This document shows, piece by piece, positions 1 to 18,490 of a DNA stretch of 64,000 nucleotides (position 1 is the stretch's first letter; every line of letters begins with the position of its first letter). The translations under genes and the position numbers were made by a program. The notes below the pieces were generated by a model. It did not search any database. It was given only the letters and a program-made list of their open reading frames with translations, and was not told where the DNA came from. Source of the DNA: Gordionus sp. m RMFG-2023 (Eukaryota; Nematomorpha; Gordioida; Chordodea; Parachordodidae); NCBI RefSeq assembly GCF_954871325.1, contig NC_088777.1:14981366-15045365 (forward strand). Reading direction: 5' to 3'.

Positions 1-113
1 ATTCCTTTTTAGATTTAAAACATATTAATACGTATTATATTCATTTTTTTTTATTTTGTCAAATTGTGTATTTTTAAAAATGATTATATACATTTCGAAA
101 AGAAATGGTACAG

Positions 114-3100
114 CTGGCAATGTCTCTACATCTCGTTTATTACATTCTCCTAGTTCAATCAAAGATCTCCTTCTTAAATGGTGCAGGGATAAAACAGTTG
201 GTTATAAGGTTCATTCTAATTATATTTTTTTAAAGTGCCAAGTAACATTTTTGCGAAGATATTTAGTTACTTTATAAAATTTTTGTATATATCTCATTTA
301 TTATATTTATATCCCAAATTTAAAATTACTTTACAATATCTCATTTGTATCAAAGGGTTCCTGTAAAAAGTTTATTTGGTCTAAAAAGCATATTTTTGAA
401 GACCAAGCATGACTTTTTTGATACCAATTTTGCAAATAGTTTATTGTAAAATCAGATATAAATTTGTTAAAGTTCAAACTTTTATCAAAATAAATTATAT
501 TTTTTTAGTTCAATTATTTCATTTATAAGCATCTAAATCTTGTTGATTAAAATTATTTTTGCATAATAAAAAAAATATATTAATAATAAGTTATAATAAA
601 TAATTCATAAAATAACTTGCTGTAATGAGTTACTTTTGAAATATAGTAAACTAGTACCTCTTAAAGGTAACTTTAAACAACACTAATTCTATTATAATAT
701 TAATTTTTTTTCGTTCCTTGAAAAACGTTTAGGCAAGGTAGAGATGTAAAGGTAGGGAAAGTGTAGGGAAATTTCCCGAATTTTCCCTTAATATAAATAT
801 ATTATTTATTTGCAAAAATTATGATTTATATTTTATAAAATATAATATTTTATTTCAATAATTATGATTTATAATTTAATTTATAAATAATTTTTATTTT
901 CCTCGTGAGTCTTTAAACTTATTTTTTTATTAGTGCAAGTCCTCGCTTAATATAAATGGTTTAATGAATAAATTAACCATTTTTCTAAGGCTCATGGTCG
1001 ACGAAAAAATGGATGTGATCGCGATACAGGAGACCCACTCAAAAGATAATAATATGGCTACCTTTAATAACTTTGAAATGTATAGTTCTGGCACCACTTC
1101 CAATAATTGGTCGGGGGTTGCTTTCTTTATCAGTAAAAGATTATGCAAATACGTGGATAAATTTGTGCCCATTTCGGAGAGATGCTGTTTACTATACCTG
1201 AATACCTGCTTCAGGCAAACAATCTTAGTTAATGTCTATGCCCCGCCTAGAAGAAACGAACGGCTCGCATTCCTTGATGACCTCGAAAACATTGTAAACT
1301 CTCTTCCTAGGAGTCGTAATTTGATAATCCTTGGGGATTTAAATACTAGGATCGGAAAAGATGACTCCTTTATTAGAGATGGGGTAAATTGGGAATGCAA
1401 CTCTCTCTCAATTAAACAGTGATGACAGCAGAAAGTTATTGGAGATGTGCAGGAGTATAAACCTCAAGGTCGAAAATACTTTCTTTTCACACAGCGAATT
1501 AAACACCCTAACCTTTAGTAGAAATAATATCAAGTCTCAGATCGATTTTATCATCTCGAACATCCATAGCTGGTTCATCGATGTAAAAGTAATGCCAAAT
1601 ATTAATATTTCTGATCATAAATTAATCAGAGCCAGTATTACTGTGAAAAATTTATGGGGAAACTCTCGGCGTCCTTCTCTTCAACCCCAGCCGAGATACC
1701 TGTCCTGGAAGAGAAATGCAACACACCTGCAACGCCCTGCAGTCAAACTACAGCTCGATCTATTCTTAAATGATAGGGAGGCAACTTTCTTATCCTCGTC
1801 GGAGTCTCAATCTGTCGAAGAATGTTGGGCGTCTTTCAAAAACGACTTGTTTGATGCCTACAATCATCTCCCTAACATCAACATTTCTCCACCAAGACAG
1901 GAATGGCTATCCGATGACACCATTCGCATGATAGCTCAACTCAAGTTACGAGGTGAGAGCGATGGTCACTTATGGACCTCAATTCATAGACTCCTAAGGA
2001 GAGATAGAAGGATCTTTATTGCTAAAAAGGCTTTTGAGATAGACAGGGATATGAGGGAAAATAGAACTTTCGACGCCTACAAGAAACTAAATTATTTTTG
2101 TAAAGCCAAAGTGTTCAAGACACTTCCAACTATAAGACTGGATAATAATAGGTTAATTACTGACCCCGACGAACAGATAGCGTTATGGCTTGACCACTAT
2201 ATGGGAGTCTTTGATTCTAGGAGGCCTACCTTAATCCCATCCACTAGTCAAAATGTTGGACAATTGGACGCAAACTTTTCATTGGCTGAAATTGTGGCCG
2301 CTATTAAGAAGCTTAGGAATAATAAATTTCCGGGTACAGATAACATTACAGGAGAACATCTGAAAGCAGCTCCCTTAACGATCTCTCGGTTCTTACTTCC
2401 TTTGTTTAACAAGATATGGTTGACTGGGATGATGCCAGCGGATTGGAATAAGACTATCTTTTGCAACTTCCCGAAAATTCCAAATCCATCTAAATTCAAG
2501 GATTATAGAGCCATCGCTCTCACGTCTATTGCATCAAAAGTTTTTATGGTTCTTTTAAAAAATCGCATTCTTTCCTCTACACCAAACCTTTTGTCTAAAT
2601 ACATTTGTGCTTACCGTCCAGGTAGAAATATAAACGAACCAATATTAGCTTTAAAGATTATAATGCAGAAATGTCAGAAGTATAAATTACCTTTTTACTT
2701 TATTTTTATCGACTTTAAACGTGCTTTTGATAATGTTAACCATGATGCGCTTTGGAAGATTTTAACCGAATGTGGCATTGACTCTAATATTATAAGGATC
2801 CTTAAAACACATTATAGTAGTCTTTTTGCCTCCTTAAAAATCAATAATAAGGTTTCTCCATCTTTTAGGACAAAAATAGGGGTAAAACAAGGATGTGTTC
2901 TTTCCCCGCTTTTGTTTAATATACTTATGAATAAAATCATAGTAGATACGCTGGCTACTGCGAATCTCTTAGAATTAAGTTCCAGTCAGTCTTTTTTCTT
3001 GGAAAATAGGGTGATATCTTATGCTGACGACATAGTTTTGATAACAAAAAGTTTGGAAGAAACCCAAAATTTGATCGCTATATTAAACTCCTTTAGTCTT

Positions 3101-6100
3101 AAGGTTGGCTTGGATATTAACTTTGATAAAACAGTGATAATGCCCTCGTCCCAGGCGCCTCTTTTGAATAATTTGGTGGTGGGGGGAAAGTTGGTTAAGG
3201 TGGTAGAATCTTTTAAATATCTAGGTGTAACCATTGACAATAAAGGTAGTTGTAAAGAAGAACTAAAAATTCGTTTACAAAATGCTAGGGCGGCTTTTTA
3301 TAAATTTTTTAAACTGTGGAAAGCTAGAGAGATATCCGTTTTCACAAGACTCTGTATTTTCAACTCAACCATCATCCCGATTCTCTTTTATGGCGGTGAT
3401 ACATGGGAGATTACCAAGACCGAAACTAGGAAATTACAAACGTTTGTAAATAAATGCCTTAGAATAATAAATGGAATCTTCTACCCTAATATTATCTCAA
3501 ATGAAAATCTTTGGAAGAAGTCTAACCATACCCAGGTTCACGTGTCTTTAAAAAAGAAACGTCTTACTTTCTTTGCCCATATTTTAAGAAATCATAGCAA
3601 CAATAGCCTTGTTATTGATGCCATTAATTGGTTATACTCCTTTAATGGGAAAACATATTGCAAATATAAGACATTATGGTTCTACAGAGCCTTGAAGGAC
3701 ATAATGGATCTTAACTTAAATTTGAAGCAATTCCTAAGGCTAAATAAAAACAAAAAATCTATAAAAAAACTACTAAAAATTAAATCGAACTACCTAAACC
3801 TCTCATAATTTTTTTTTTCTGTATTTTTCAGGTTATTTAATTTCTTCATCTCTCAATTTTACCTCTTGATTTTGTCTTTCACCTTTTCTGTGAATTACTT
3901 ACTTCACTGACTTCAGCTTTTATTTATCTTATTTTCTGAAAAAACTGCATGGTTAACATTATAAATAGCTCTGTTATAATTCACAAATGTAAAGCAGAAG
4001 GGGGTTTTTTACTTAGTTTTTCTGCATGATTATTTTTCTAAATTAATTTTTGGATCCAGTATTTTCTTTTCTTGGCCTGTATATACTTATGTATTTTGGT
4101 GTGGGTGATATGCTTTTTTTCCATGCTATAGGATGTGATGGCTATAGCTCAATAAGCCTTAAATTTCTGTGGTCTTAGTTTTTTGGGTAGTTACTTAGGT
4201 AGGATTTTGATCCATCCCACTGCAGTAGTTCCGCTCTCCCATATTCTATTAAATGAGGGCAAATAGGTAGCGATATTGTTATAGATGCTATTTATTTTTT
4301 TGGTTTTTCTGCTGTGATATTATCTGGCCCTGGAGCTTTGCTTTTTCTTAGTGTTTTTTTTTCTTAGTCTTTTGTTATTTCATTTATGGAGAAACCAGTC
4401 GACAGGGGGGTGGCGAGGTTTGTAAATATGTTTTGTTGGTAGAGTCTTTCCGTGAGTGATAGACTATCATATAACAATCAAGCCAAAATGCCTTTTGTTA
4501 ATCCTCTGGCCAACAATTACTTTTCCATTTCCTAAAACTTACGGAGCTGGTTCCTATTTCTGCGTCATAGTTTCCTTTCTCTCATATCTTTATCATTATC
4601 AAAGACCTTTTTCGCTATATAATCTATCTATCACTCCATAGAGTATTTTGTTTCTCTGGAAAAAGGAAAAAATAACCGTTTGTTGTGTGGTGTTCGTTGC
4701 TGGATAGTCATAAACCGATTACTGACTAGTTTTTGCCTATTCACTGGAATTTTCACCTATTTTAAACAATTTGTGGTAAACCCATTTTAGCTTTTCCTTA
4801 TTTTCATGAATAAATTCTAATCTCAATTGATATGAACACATTCTCAATTATTTGTTAGTAACTATTAAGGCTTACATTAGATGTTAAACTTAAAATTAGC
4901 CACCACCCACCCTTAAAGTAATTAAATTATTTAGGCAGTTCATGGGTATAGGCTTTTGTTTTGCCCATTTCTTTTGTTGATTAGCCTATAGACGTTTAAG
5001 CGACAGTTCTCGGACTGTTGCGCGTACAAGTACGTGCGGCTTGCCCACAAACGTGTGAAGGGCTCCTCATTTTTTTCTCCCCTAAATTAACTATCCAGTT
5101 TGATGGATTTTTGAGGAAAACCTAGCGTAGCTCTGTTGTATCCACAACCAGAGGGCGAAAACGCTTTTATCACGTATCACGTATCACGTATCATTGAGTG
5201 CAATTTTTCAAATCTATAATTTTTAAAGTACAAAAATAAAGGTAAAATGTTTCACATTATATTCTCATACATAATATTAATGTGATATATTATAGAATTA
5301 TTAATAATTAATGATATATTTAGATTTGATATATAATAGTGCGCACAAATTGAGCGTTTGCAGTATGTTTGTTAATGTAACGCATCTTTGTTTAGATTGA
5401 AAGCAGTATGTTTTTTATTAAAGTTTTTTTTATAATTTCTTAAACAAAAAGAGTTTATTTCTTACCTTAAGGTAAAATAAGATTTGTTTATTTAGATTTC
5501 CTAAGAATTTATGATTCAATCAGGGTTTTCAAATTTTTTTGTGGCCTTGGATGCAAAACATATGTATATAAATGTTTCTTTGTTTATCCTACCTTAATTT
5601 ATATATTTATAATAATCTATATATTTTAATAAAAATGTGAAATAAATTTTGAATAGTTTGCATATTTATATATTTTATATTTTTTTCAAGACACTAGATA
5701 TAAAAATAAATAGATTTAGAAATATTGCTAATCAAATTTCAAATTTATGATATAATTTGATTAAATCTATCTAATAATTGCTAAATAAATTTTAAATAGT
5801 TGCTTATTTATATATATTTTATAAAATAATTTTAATTACATTTTTCAATCTTTTATTATGAAAATGTACACCATAATAAGAGTATTAAATGTCTTATTTA
5901 ATAAAATAATTTTAATTATATTTTTCAAAAATGGACGCTAGAATATGGAATAATAATTCAATTTTCATAGATATAATTTCATTAAATAATGAGGTTTGAT
6001 TTGCAGGTATATCTGTTGAATTTGGAGGCCACAATTCAATTTTCCATTAAAGTATAATACAATGGAGATACTTCATTTTTGAAAAAATATTTGTTTGATT

Positions 6101-9100
6101 TATATTTTATAGAGAAACATTCTATAATAATGTTAAATTTATAGATAAATATATATTTTACTAGCTCTCAAGGCACCCTTTCCAAAAGAGTCAATATATC
6201 CAACAATGCATTTAATTTTAACCCACTTGCCTTCCTTTGGTATAATTTCTTTAGGACTAAAACTATCCTCTATTGTTGGCTCCATGAATTTAATGTAATC
6301 ATACCATCTGTATGAGAGTTTAGAGCCAGAAGCTCCTGAAACCTTGCACAATTATCTTGGTCTTTAAAGTTTTGCAACTTCTTCTTTATGCATGCTACAA
6401 TTGTATCATGTAATGGAAATTCCATCCCCAAGCTATTAAAAATATAATTTATCATTATTTATATATATTTACCTTAAACTACTGGTTAATAAACCATCTA
6501 ATACTAATATAGAATTCTTATGGTCTGGACGCTACTGGCTTCAGACCATTTGTTGAGTTTCCAGTAAGGTACAAATTTTTTTAGTAACCTTATCACCCCT
6601 TCTAAAATTATAATATGTATCCTAAAATTATATAAATATAAATTCCAAAATTATATAAATAAGTATTTCTAAAATTATATAAATATCAATTAATATATTC
6701 TAAATTATATAATATCAATTAATATATGAAATAAATTATACCTACAATTTGTATCCATTTTTAAATTTTAGCGCAAAATTAAAAAAGCATAGAAAAAATC
6801 TAACCAGTTTGCTTTTTTATTAACGTTTGCCGTAAAAAAATCCAAGCTGCACTCTACCATATTAGCTTTTAAAACGGAGAGTTGCAACGCTCAATTTGTG
6901 CGCACTATAAGTATCATTTTATGTTAATCATACTATATAACTGATATAATGATTTATGATGTTTAATATATTTTAATCATACTATATAACTGGTATAATG
7001 ATTTATTGATGTTTAATTTAAATTAATATGATTGCAATATTTTATAGATGCCTCGGAAATCTTCCAATATCTGGAAACATTTTATTAAAGATAGAGCTAA
7101 TAACAAGAAAGGATATATATCAATATGCAAAAATTGTCAATTAACATATAATTTCCCAAATTCAACAAAGATGTCTCAGCATATCAAAAAATGTCAAGTG
7201 TATATTAACAGTTTACAATTTAATGAAGTTGATCGTGATAATAATAATTCTACTGAAGAGGATGTTGTAGTATGTTTATCAGATTCCAGTAATCCTAATA
7301 AAATTATATCCCAAAAAAACATAAATAAAACCATTCTAAATACTTTTAAAGAAAATACCAATAATTTTAATGCTGGCACATCTAAAATTAAAAATTTTTC
7401 CGACACTATAACCGAACAAAATCAAACGCAACGTGACAGTGCTTTGGCATTGGCTATTTTTATGTCAAATTGCCCTTTTAATTTAGTTGAAAATAAATAT
7501 TTCATCAATTTTTTAAAATTAATGCGTCCAGCCTATAAAATTCCTTCTAGACATGCAATTAGTAAAACATTACTAGATTTTGAATACATTAAAGTGAAAA
7601 ATATTATCAACAATAAATTCAATAAAGATTTTACTCTCATAAGCGATGGCTGGACAAATATTCGCGGAGAGTCCATTATTAATTTTATAATAATAACTCC
7701 AGAACCAATTTTTTTTAAATCCATTGACACAGGTTCCAGTGCTCACACTGGTGAATATATCGCATCTGAGTTGATCAAGGTAATAGAAGAAATTGGTTGT
7801 CAAAAATTTATCTCACTAGTAACTGATAATGCAAAGAATATGAAAAAGACCTGGAGTCTTGTTAAGGCAAAATATAATTATATTGAATGCTTTGTATGTG
7901 CCGCACATGGGTTGAATCTGCTTATTAAAGATTTATGCCAAATACCTTTTATTGAAAAGATCATCAAAAAAACCAAGCAAATAATTAAATATATAAAATT
8001 TCATGGTATTTTATTAGCAACTTTTAAAGAAAGGCAAATATTGAAAGGATATAAATCTTCCTTAAAAATTCCAAGTCCGACAAGATGGGGAGGTTTTGTT
8101 ATAATGTTGCAAAGTGTTGTGAAAAATAAGGAAGTTTTGCAAGAAATTGCAATTTCTAGTTTATTTACAAACAAACAAAGAAGGCTTATTATATTAGACA
8201 AAGAAGGATACTGGGATAAATTAGAGTCTGTACTGACCTTTTTGGAATTTATTTATAAGAAAATTATATTTGTAGAATCGGATTCAGCGGTATTATCTGA
8301 CGTTCCAGAAATATTTTGGGACATAAAAGATAAACTCAATTCATCAACTTTTATTTTTAATGAAAATGATTTCAAAAGTGTTAAGATGCATATTAAAAAA
8401 CGAAAGAAATTTTGTTGCCGAGAATATCATTATGCAACAAATCTTCTGGATCCTCGATATTATGGTGTGAAATTAACAGACCGTGAATTAACAGCAGCTT
8501 TAAATATAATAAATATTATTTCAGGCCAAATTAATTGCGATATTGGAAAAATTATGGGTAATTTAGCAGAATATCGTTCAAAACAAGGTTTCTATAAAGG
8601 AGCTGGCATATGGGAGAGCTCAATCCATACCAAACCACTCATATGGTGGAAAGGGTTGTGTACAAATCAACCCCTTTGTCAAGTGGCAGTAAGATGTCTT
8701 TCGATACCACCCTCAAGTGCCTCGTCAGAAAGAGTCTGGTCAGCATTTGGAAAAATTCATTCAAAAACGAGAAATAGAATAAAGAATGAAAGAGTCGAAA
8801 AATTAATATCAATAAGGCATAACATACATTTAAAGGATCATACAAGTACATCAAGTTCGGGATATCATCAAAAGAGTTCAGATTCCGATTTATCAATATC
8901 AAGTGATAATGATGATATTTCAATTTCATCCCATGAAGATATTGATGCTATTTCATTAGCATCCCAAGAATTTTAAATGTAATATCTGATACATGCTTTT
9001 TGTAATTAATAAAGTTATTCAAAAAATGATGTTTATAGTGTATTTATTTTTGTCTTTATTGTTTAATTATATTATTTTCCCTTAGTTCCCCAAATTTAAT

Positions 9101-10372
9101 AAAGTTATTCCATAAAAAAAATTGAAAGGTTTAAAGTATATTTTATGGTTATTTTTTAATTTTCCGATATTTCCCTTTTTCCCCAATTTTCCCGGGGAAA
9201 TTTCCCCTGAACCAATTTTCCCGGGAATTTTACATCTATAGGCAAGCTATACTTCATTTCAGTATATTTATAATTAATATCGTTCAATTTTTATGTTCAT
9301 TTAGTTTTAAGTAATTATAAATTAATTTAAGTCAAAATGAGAGAAGTAACATGGGTAAGATAAAACTAACTAATAAAAGTTATTTATATATAAATAAATT
9401 GAAAACTTTTAGAGGGCAGTGAGGCTATCAGAGATTATCAGGAGCTTGAAATATAACAAATAAGGATAATATTTTTAGTCCATTTTATTTAAAAATATAC
9501 TAACAAGTCTTGCATTGCACTGACCTATCCTAATGCGATCGAGCTGGGGTTTGGATTTCAAAATTTTCATTTGAGTCTCGAATCTCAACATAGCCCTAAT
9601 ATTATTAATTTGTCGAATTAATGATCAAAAGTGTTATACCTTACCCTATATAAAAATGTATATAACTTTTTATATATTTAATTATTAGAACGTAGATATC
9701 ACCAATTTTTCTCGTTGTTGGGCTAATGGTTTAGCCTTTTGCGCTCTCATTCATAGCTACTACCCCGATGCATTCGAATTTCAGGAACTCTCACCGACAA
9801 ATAGGAGGAATAACTTGGAAATCGCTTTTAAAACTGCCGAGTATATAAATATAATTTTTATTCTTTCCAGCGGTATTGCAGCTCTCCTATTTTTTCAAAT
9901 ATTAAAGCCTGTTTACATATTAAAAAAAATTAAATAACATGCACAAAATAAATCTAGATAGAAGCTTATCACTTAAATATTTAGTAACAAAATGACTATG
10001 GTAATGCCATAAAAAAATTATATTGTGTTGTAAAAAATATAATTATTTACAAAAAAAATTAAATATACTTTTCCTTTCTTTTCTATCGTTTTTCTTCTCT
10101 TAATTTATCTATTTTTGTATTACCATAAGTATGTATATACTATATCTAAATCAATTTTAAATTTTATTATATATTTTAGAGAAAAGGCTGACATCTATCC
10201 ACTACTAGAAGTCGAAGATATGATAGAAATGAAGGATCACCCTGATTGGAAATGTATTTTTACTTATGTTCAATCGCTTTACAAAGGCCTCAGGGATAAG
10301 AAATGCCTCAATCCTTACGACCCCCGCACTCAAATGGATTCTATAGATGACAAAAATGAACTTATTTTATAA
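114..10372 (+). CDS. smoothelin-like calponin-homology protein, C-terminal exons (5' partial)
   Basis: Three exons join in phase: 114-208 (5' edge uncertain), 9689-9840 and 10180-10372. They encode a type-2 CH domain like the C-terminus of smoothelin and smoothelin-like proteins. Visible blocks are LLLKWCRDKTVGYK, then VDITNFSRCWANGLAFCALI, SPTNRRNNLEIAF, and PLLEVEDMIEMKDHPDWKC followed by FTYVQSLYKGLR. After the domain comes a tail of about 25 residues to TAA at 10370. In the family this domain binds actin, tropomyosin or calmodulin; here that role is inferred. Cytospin-type CH domains are the nearest alternative, but LLEVEDM and FTYVQSLY favour smoothelin. Upstream exons lie before the window. 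The first intron visible (209-9688) is swollen by nested transposons. An AATAAA overlaps the stop at 10371. The gene converges on GABARAP. Confidence 0.85.
930..3830 (+). mobile_element. LINE (APE-type non-LTR retrotransposon), ORF2 endonuclease plus reverse transcriptase
   Basis: Reading starts at about 934 within the endonuclease (NINGL, then AIQETHS, VNVYAPP, LGDLNTRIG), so the copy is probably 5' truncated. The endonuclease runs to about 1420 and continues in another frame from about 1410 (SQIDFIISN, ISDHKLI), so one frameshift separates the two parts. From there 789 codons are open to 3808. They hold the reverse transcriptase: KFPGTDNI, FIFIDFKRAFDNVNH (motif A), GVKQGCVLSPLLFN, SYADDIVLI (motif C) and ESFKYLGVTID. 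A C-terminal region reads LRIINGIFYPNIISNENLW. The C-terminus resembles RTE/CR1-like LINEs common in flatworms and other invertebrates; the clade is inferred. It was inserted into the hAT element. No clear poly(A) or target duplication was found. Confidence 0.9.
3831..5165 (-). mobile_element. degraded antisense LINE copy of the same type
   Basis: Read on the minus strand, about 4640 to 4080 recovers pieces parallel to the intact LINE: YIAKK.FDNDKDMRE, then KSKAPGPDNITAEK, IWESGTTAVGWIK and KAY.AIAITSYS, with stops and frame changes. It lies tail to tail with the plus-strand LINE. The outer limits are guesses: the 5' side may reach about 5165, next to a short (ATCACGT)n run, and no sharp 3' end is seen. 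Confidence 0.7.
5169..5195. repeat. short ATCACGT tandem repeat
   Basis: Three full ATCACGT units and a partial fourth lie next to the 5' side of the antisense LINE. RTE-type LINEs often end in short tandem repeats, but the orientation here does not make that certain. Confidence 0.7.
5339..6905. mobile_element. TA-flanked DNA transposon with GTGCGCAC terminal inverted repeats, family unknown
   Basis: The left end GTGCGCACAAATTGAGCG at 5339 is matched exactly, inverted, at the right end (6905). TA sits directly outside both ends (5337-5338 and 6906-6907), as in Tc1/mariner or other TA-duplicating elements. It is 1.57 kb. The only coding trace is on the minus strand at about 6455-6139, in two overlapping frames: one with KKKLQNFKDQDNCARFQEL, the other with SGASGSKLSYRWYDYIKF. 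I do not recognise this protein, and no DDE motif is visible. It is probably a non-autonomous or deleted copy. It lies inside the hAT at 738-9238. Confidence 0.75.
6917..7016 (+). repeat. two tandem units of about 58 bp upstream of the hAT transposase
   Basis: The phrase AATCATACTATATAACTG followed by (A/G)TATAATGATTTAT.GATG occurs twice in succession just upstream of the transposase start codon. It may belong to the hAT 5' region or promoter; no function is shown. Confidence 0.6.
7048..8976 (+). CDS. hAT-family transposase with N-terminal BED zinc finger
   Basis: One uninterrupted 642-codon frame. Residues 1-50 form a BED finger (W9, F12, CKNC at 27-30, HIKKC at 45-49). The catalytic core follows, with LISDGWTN around D200 and LVTDNAKN around D260, the usual two aspartates of hAT. 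CAAHGLNLLIKDL at about 284-296 is a hallmark block. The C-terminal hATC dimerisation region reads SIPPSSASSERVWSAFGKI, then TRNRIKNERVEKLISI. The tail is serine/aspartate rich. The length fits the family. The start is preceded by TATAG, so an upstream spliced exon is possible. AATAAA lies at 9008. The frame is intact, but its 5' region is separated from the left terminus by about 6 kb of inserted DNA, so transcription is doubtful. Confidence 0.95.
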   Translation: MPRKSSNIWKHFIKDRANNKKGYISICKNCQLTYNFPNSTKMSQHIKKCQVYINSLQFNEVDRDNNNSTEEDVVVCLSDSSNPNKIISQKNINKTILNTFKENTNNFNAGTSKIKNFSDTITEQNQTQRDSALALAIFMSNCPFNLVENKYFINFLKLMRPAYKIPSRHAISKTLLDFEYIKVKNIINNKFNKDFTLISDGWTNIRGESIINFIIITPEPIFFKSIDTGSSAHTGEYIASELIKVIEEIGCQKFISLVTDNAKNMKKTWSLVKAKYNYIECFVCAAHGLNLLIKDLCQIPFIEKIIKKTKQIIKYIKFHGILLATFKERQILKGYKSSLKIPSPTRWGGFVIMLQSVVKNKEVLQEIAISSLFTNKQRRLIILDKEGYWDKLESVLTFLEFIYKKIIFVESDSAVLSDVPEIFWDIKDKLNSSTFIFNENDFKSVKMHIKKRKKFCCREYHYATNLLDPRYYGVKLTDRELTAALNIINIISGQINCDIGKIMGNLAEYRSKQGFYKGAGIWESSIHTKPLIWWKGLCTNQPLCQVAVRCLSIPPSSASSERVWSAFGKIHSKTRNRIKNERVEKLISIRHNIHLKDHTSTSSSGYHQKSSDSDLSISSDNDDISISSHEDIDAISLASQEF

Positions 10373-11596
10373 TAAAATTTAATCGATTTTTTTTCATAAT
10401 GTCCACCGGTTAAAAAAAACTTGATTTGATTAATATATTTCAATTTATATTATAGAAGACTAACCCAATCGTAACTGATGCAACATGTGGGACAAAAATT
10501 TAATAAAGCAAAATATATAAATTAAATAATTATGAAAATAAATATTTTAATTCAAATGATTATAAAATTCTTCAAAAAGAATTATAAATTTTGATAATTT
10601 ATTTAGATTGATTTTCGTTTTATTAATTTCATAATTGTTCCACTCTTATTCCGAGAGTTTATATTTTTTTCTTAAATGTGTCCGGTTTATATAAACTTTT
10701 TATACAGCAAAATTTAGTAATTACTATACATAAAATTTTAATTATTTTTGTAATCTCATTTATCATATACATTTTTTTACAATTAATTTAAATAATGCTT
10801 TTTGTACATTAATTTTTTTTAACCATTTTATTCTCTCTTCTAAATTAATATATGCATTTTACATTTATACATATTATATATCATTTCTAAAATTTCTACC
10901 ATAATTTTCGTTAAAATAAAAGTATCTCAATGTCAATTTGCCATGCAATGAAATTAAAAAGTTAATAACTATTAAAAATCAGTAGTAAACTAATATGGTC
11001 ATGGAAGGGATTCCGTATGATTACTTAGAAATAACTATTGATAGAGAAGATCAATTCTTAAATGTTACACCTCCGCAGGGAAAGCATACACCACAATGTT
11101 TTTTATTTCGCAATGTGTAGAACAAAATATGCCAACTAATTCAATATTACTAATATTATCTAATAATTTAAAAAAAATAAGACAATTTCATTTAAAAATA
11201 ATAAAATATCTAATATATTTTTGTCAGCGGGAAAGAAGTCACAAATAAATAATTTTGGATATAATATATTAACATTGTATCAATCTTTTAAAAAAAAATA
11301 ATATAAATTCTGCAGTTCTAATGTAGCCACGTGTAATATAAATTATTTTCTTATAAATGAATAGCGGATTAAGACTGTATTAGATGATCCAAGATGGTAT
11401 AATTTGAGGAAGGGGACAAGTTTTAAAAAGATTAATTCACATTATACATTAATAATAAGCATTAACAATTTAAATAAATAATAGATTGGCAAATAATAAC
11501 GATATAAATTAATCTTTAAATTTAAAATAAAAGAATATACCAAAGGCCAAGGAAAAAACTTAAAATTAAGAAGTATAGCATTTTAAGGGTTCAAAT
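10373..11596. other. convergent intergenic region with one unassigned small ORF
   Basis: Mostly low-complexity AT-rich sequence between the ends of the smoothelin-like gene and GABARAP. Positions 10995-11120 form a 41-codon frame that looks less AT-biased than its surroundings (MEGIPYDYLEITIDREDQ, then NVTPPQGKHTPQC). I recognise no family; it could be an orphan exon or chance. Confidence 0.4.

Positions 11597-18490
<6,894 letters not shown>

Larger units (their letters stand above)
738..9238 (+). mobile_element. hAT DNA transposon with later insertions inside it
   Basis: An exact 8-bp duplication TAGGCAAG lies at 730-737 and 9239-9246. The ends are (G)TAGAGATGTAAA on the left and TTTACATCTA on the right, followed on both sides by subterminal GGGAAATTTCCC/CCCGGGAA-type sequence. 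An 8-bp duplication and these ends are typical of hAT. Removing the inserted LINEs (about 0.93-5.2 kb) and the TA-flanked element (5339-6905) leaves roughly 2.6 kb, a normal autonomous hAT length. It sits in an intron of the smoothelin-like gene. Confidence 0.85.

Noticed and set aside
56-277. Stand-alone 73-codon ORF at the left edge
   Set aside because: Only its middle is real, as an exon of the smoothelin-like gene ending at 208; the ends read into intron.
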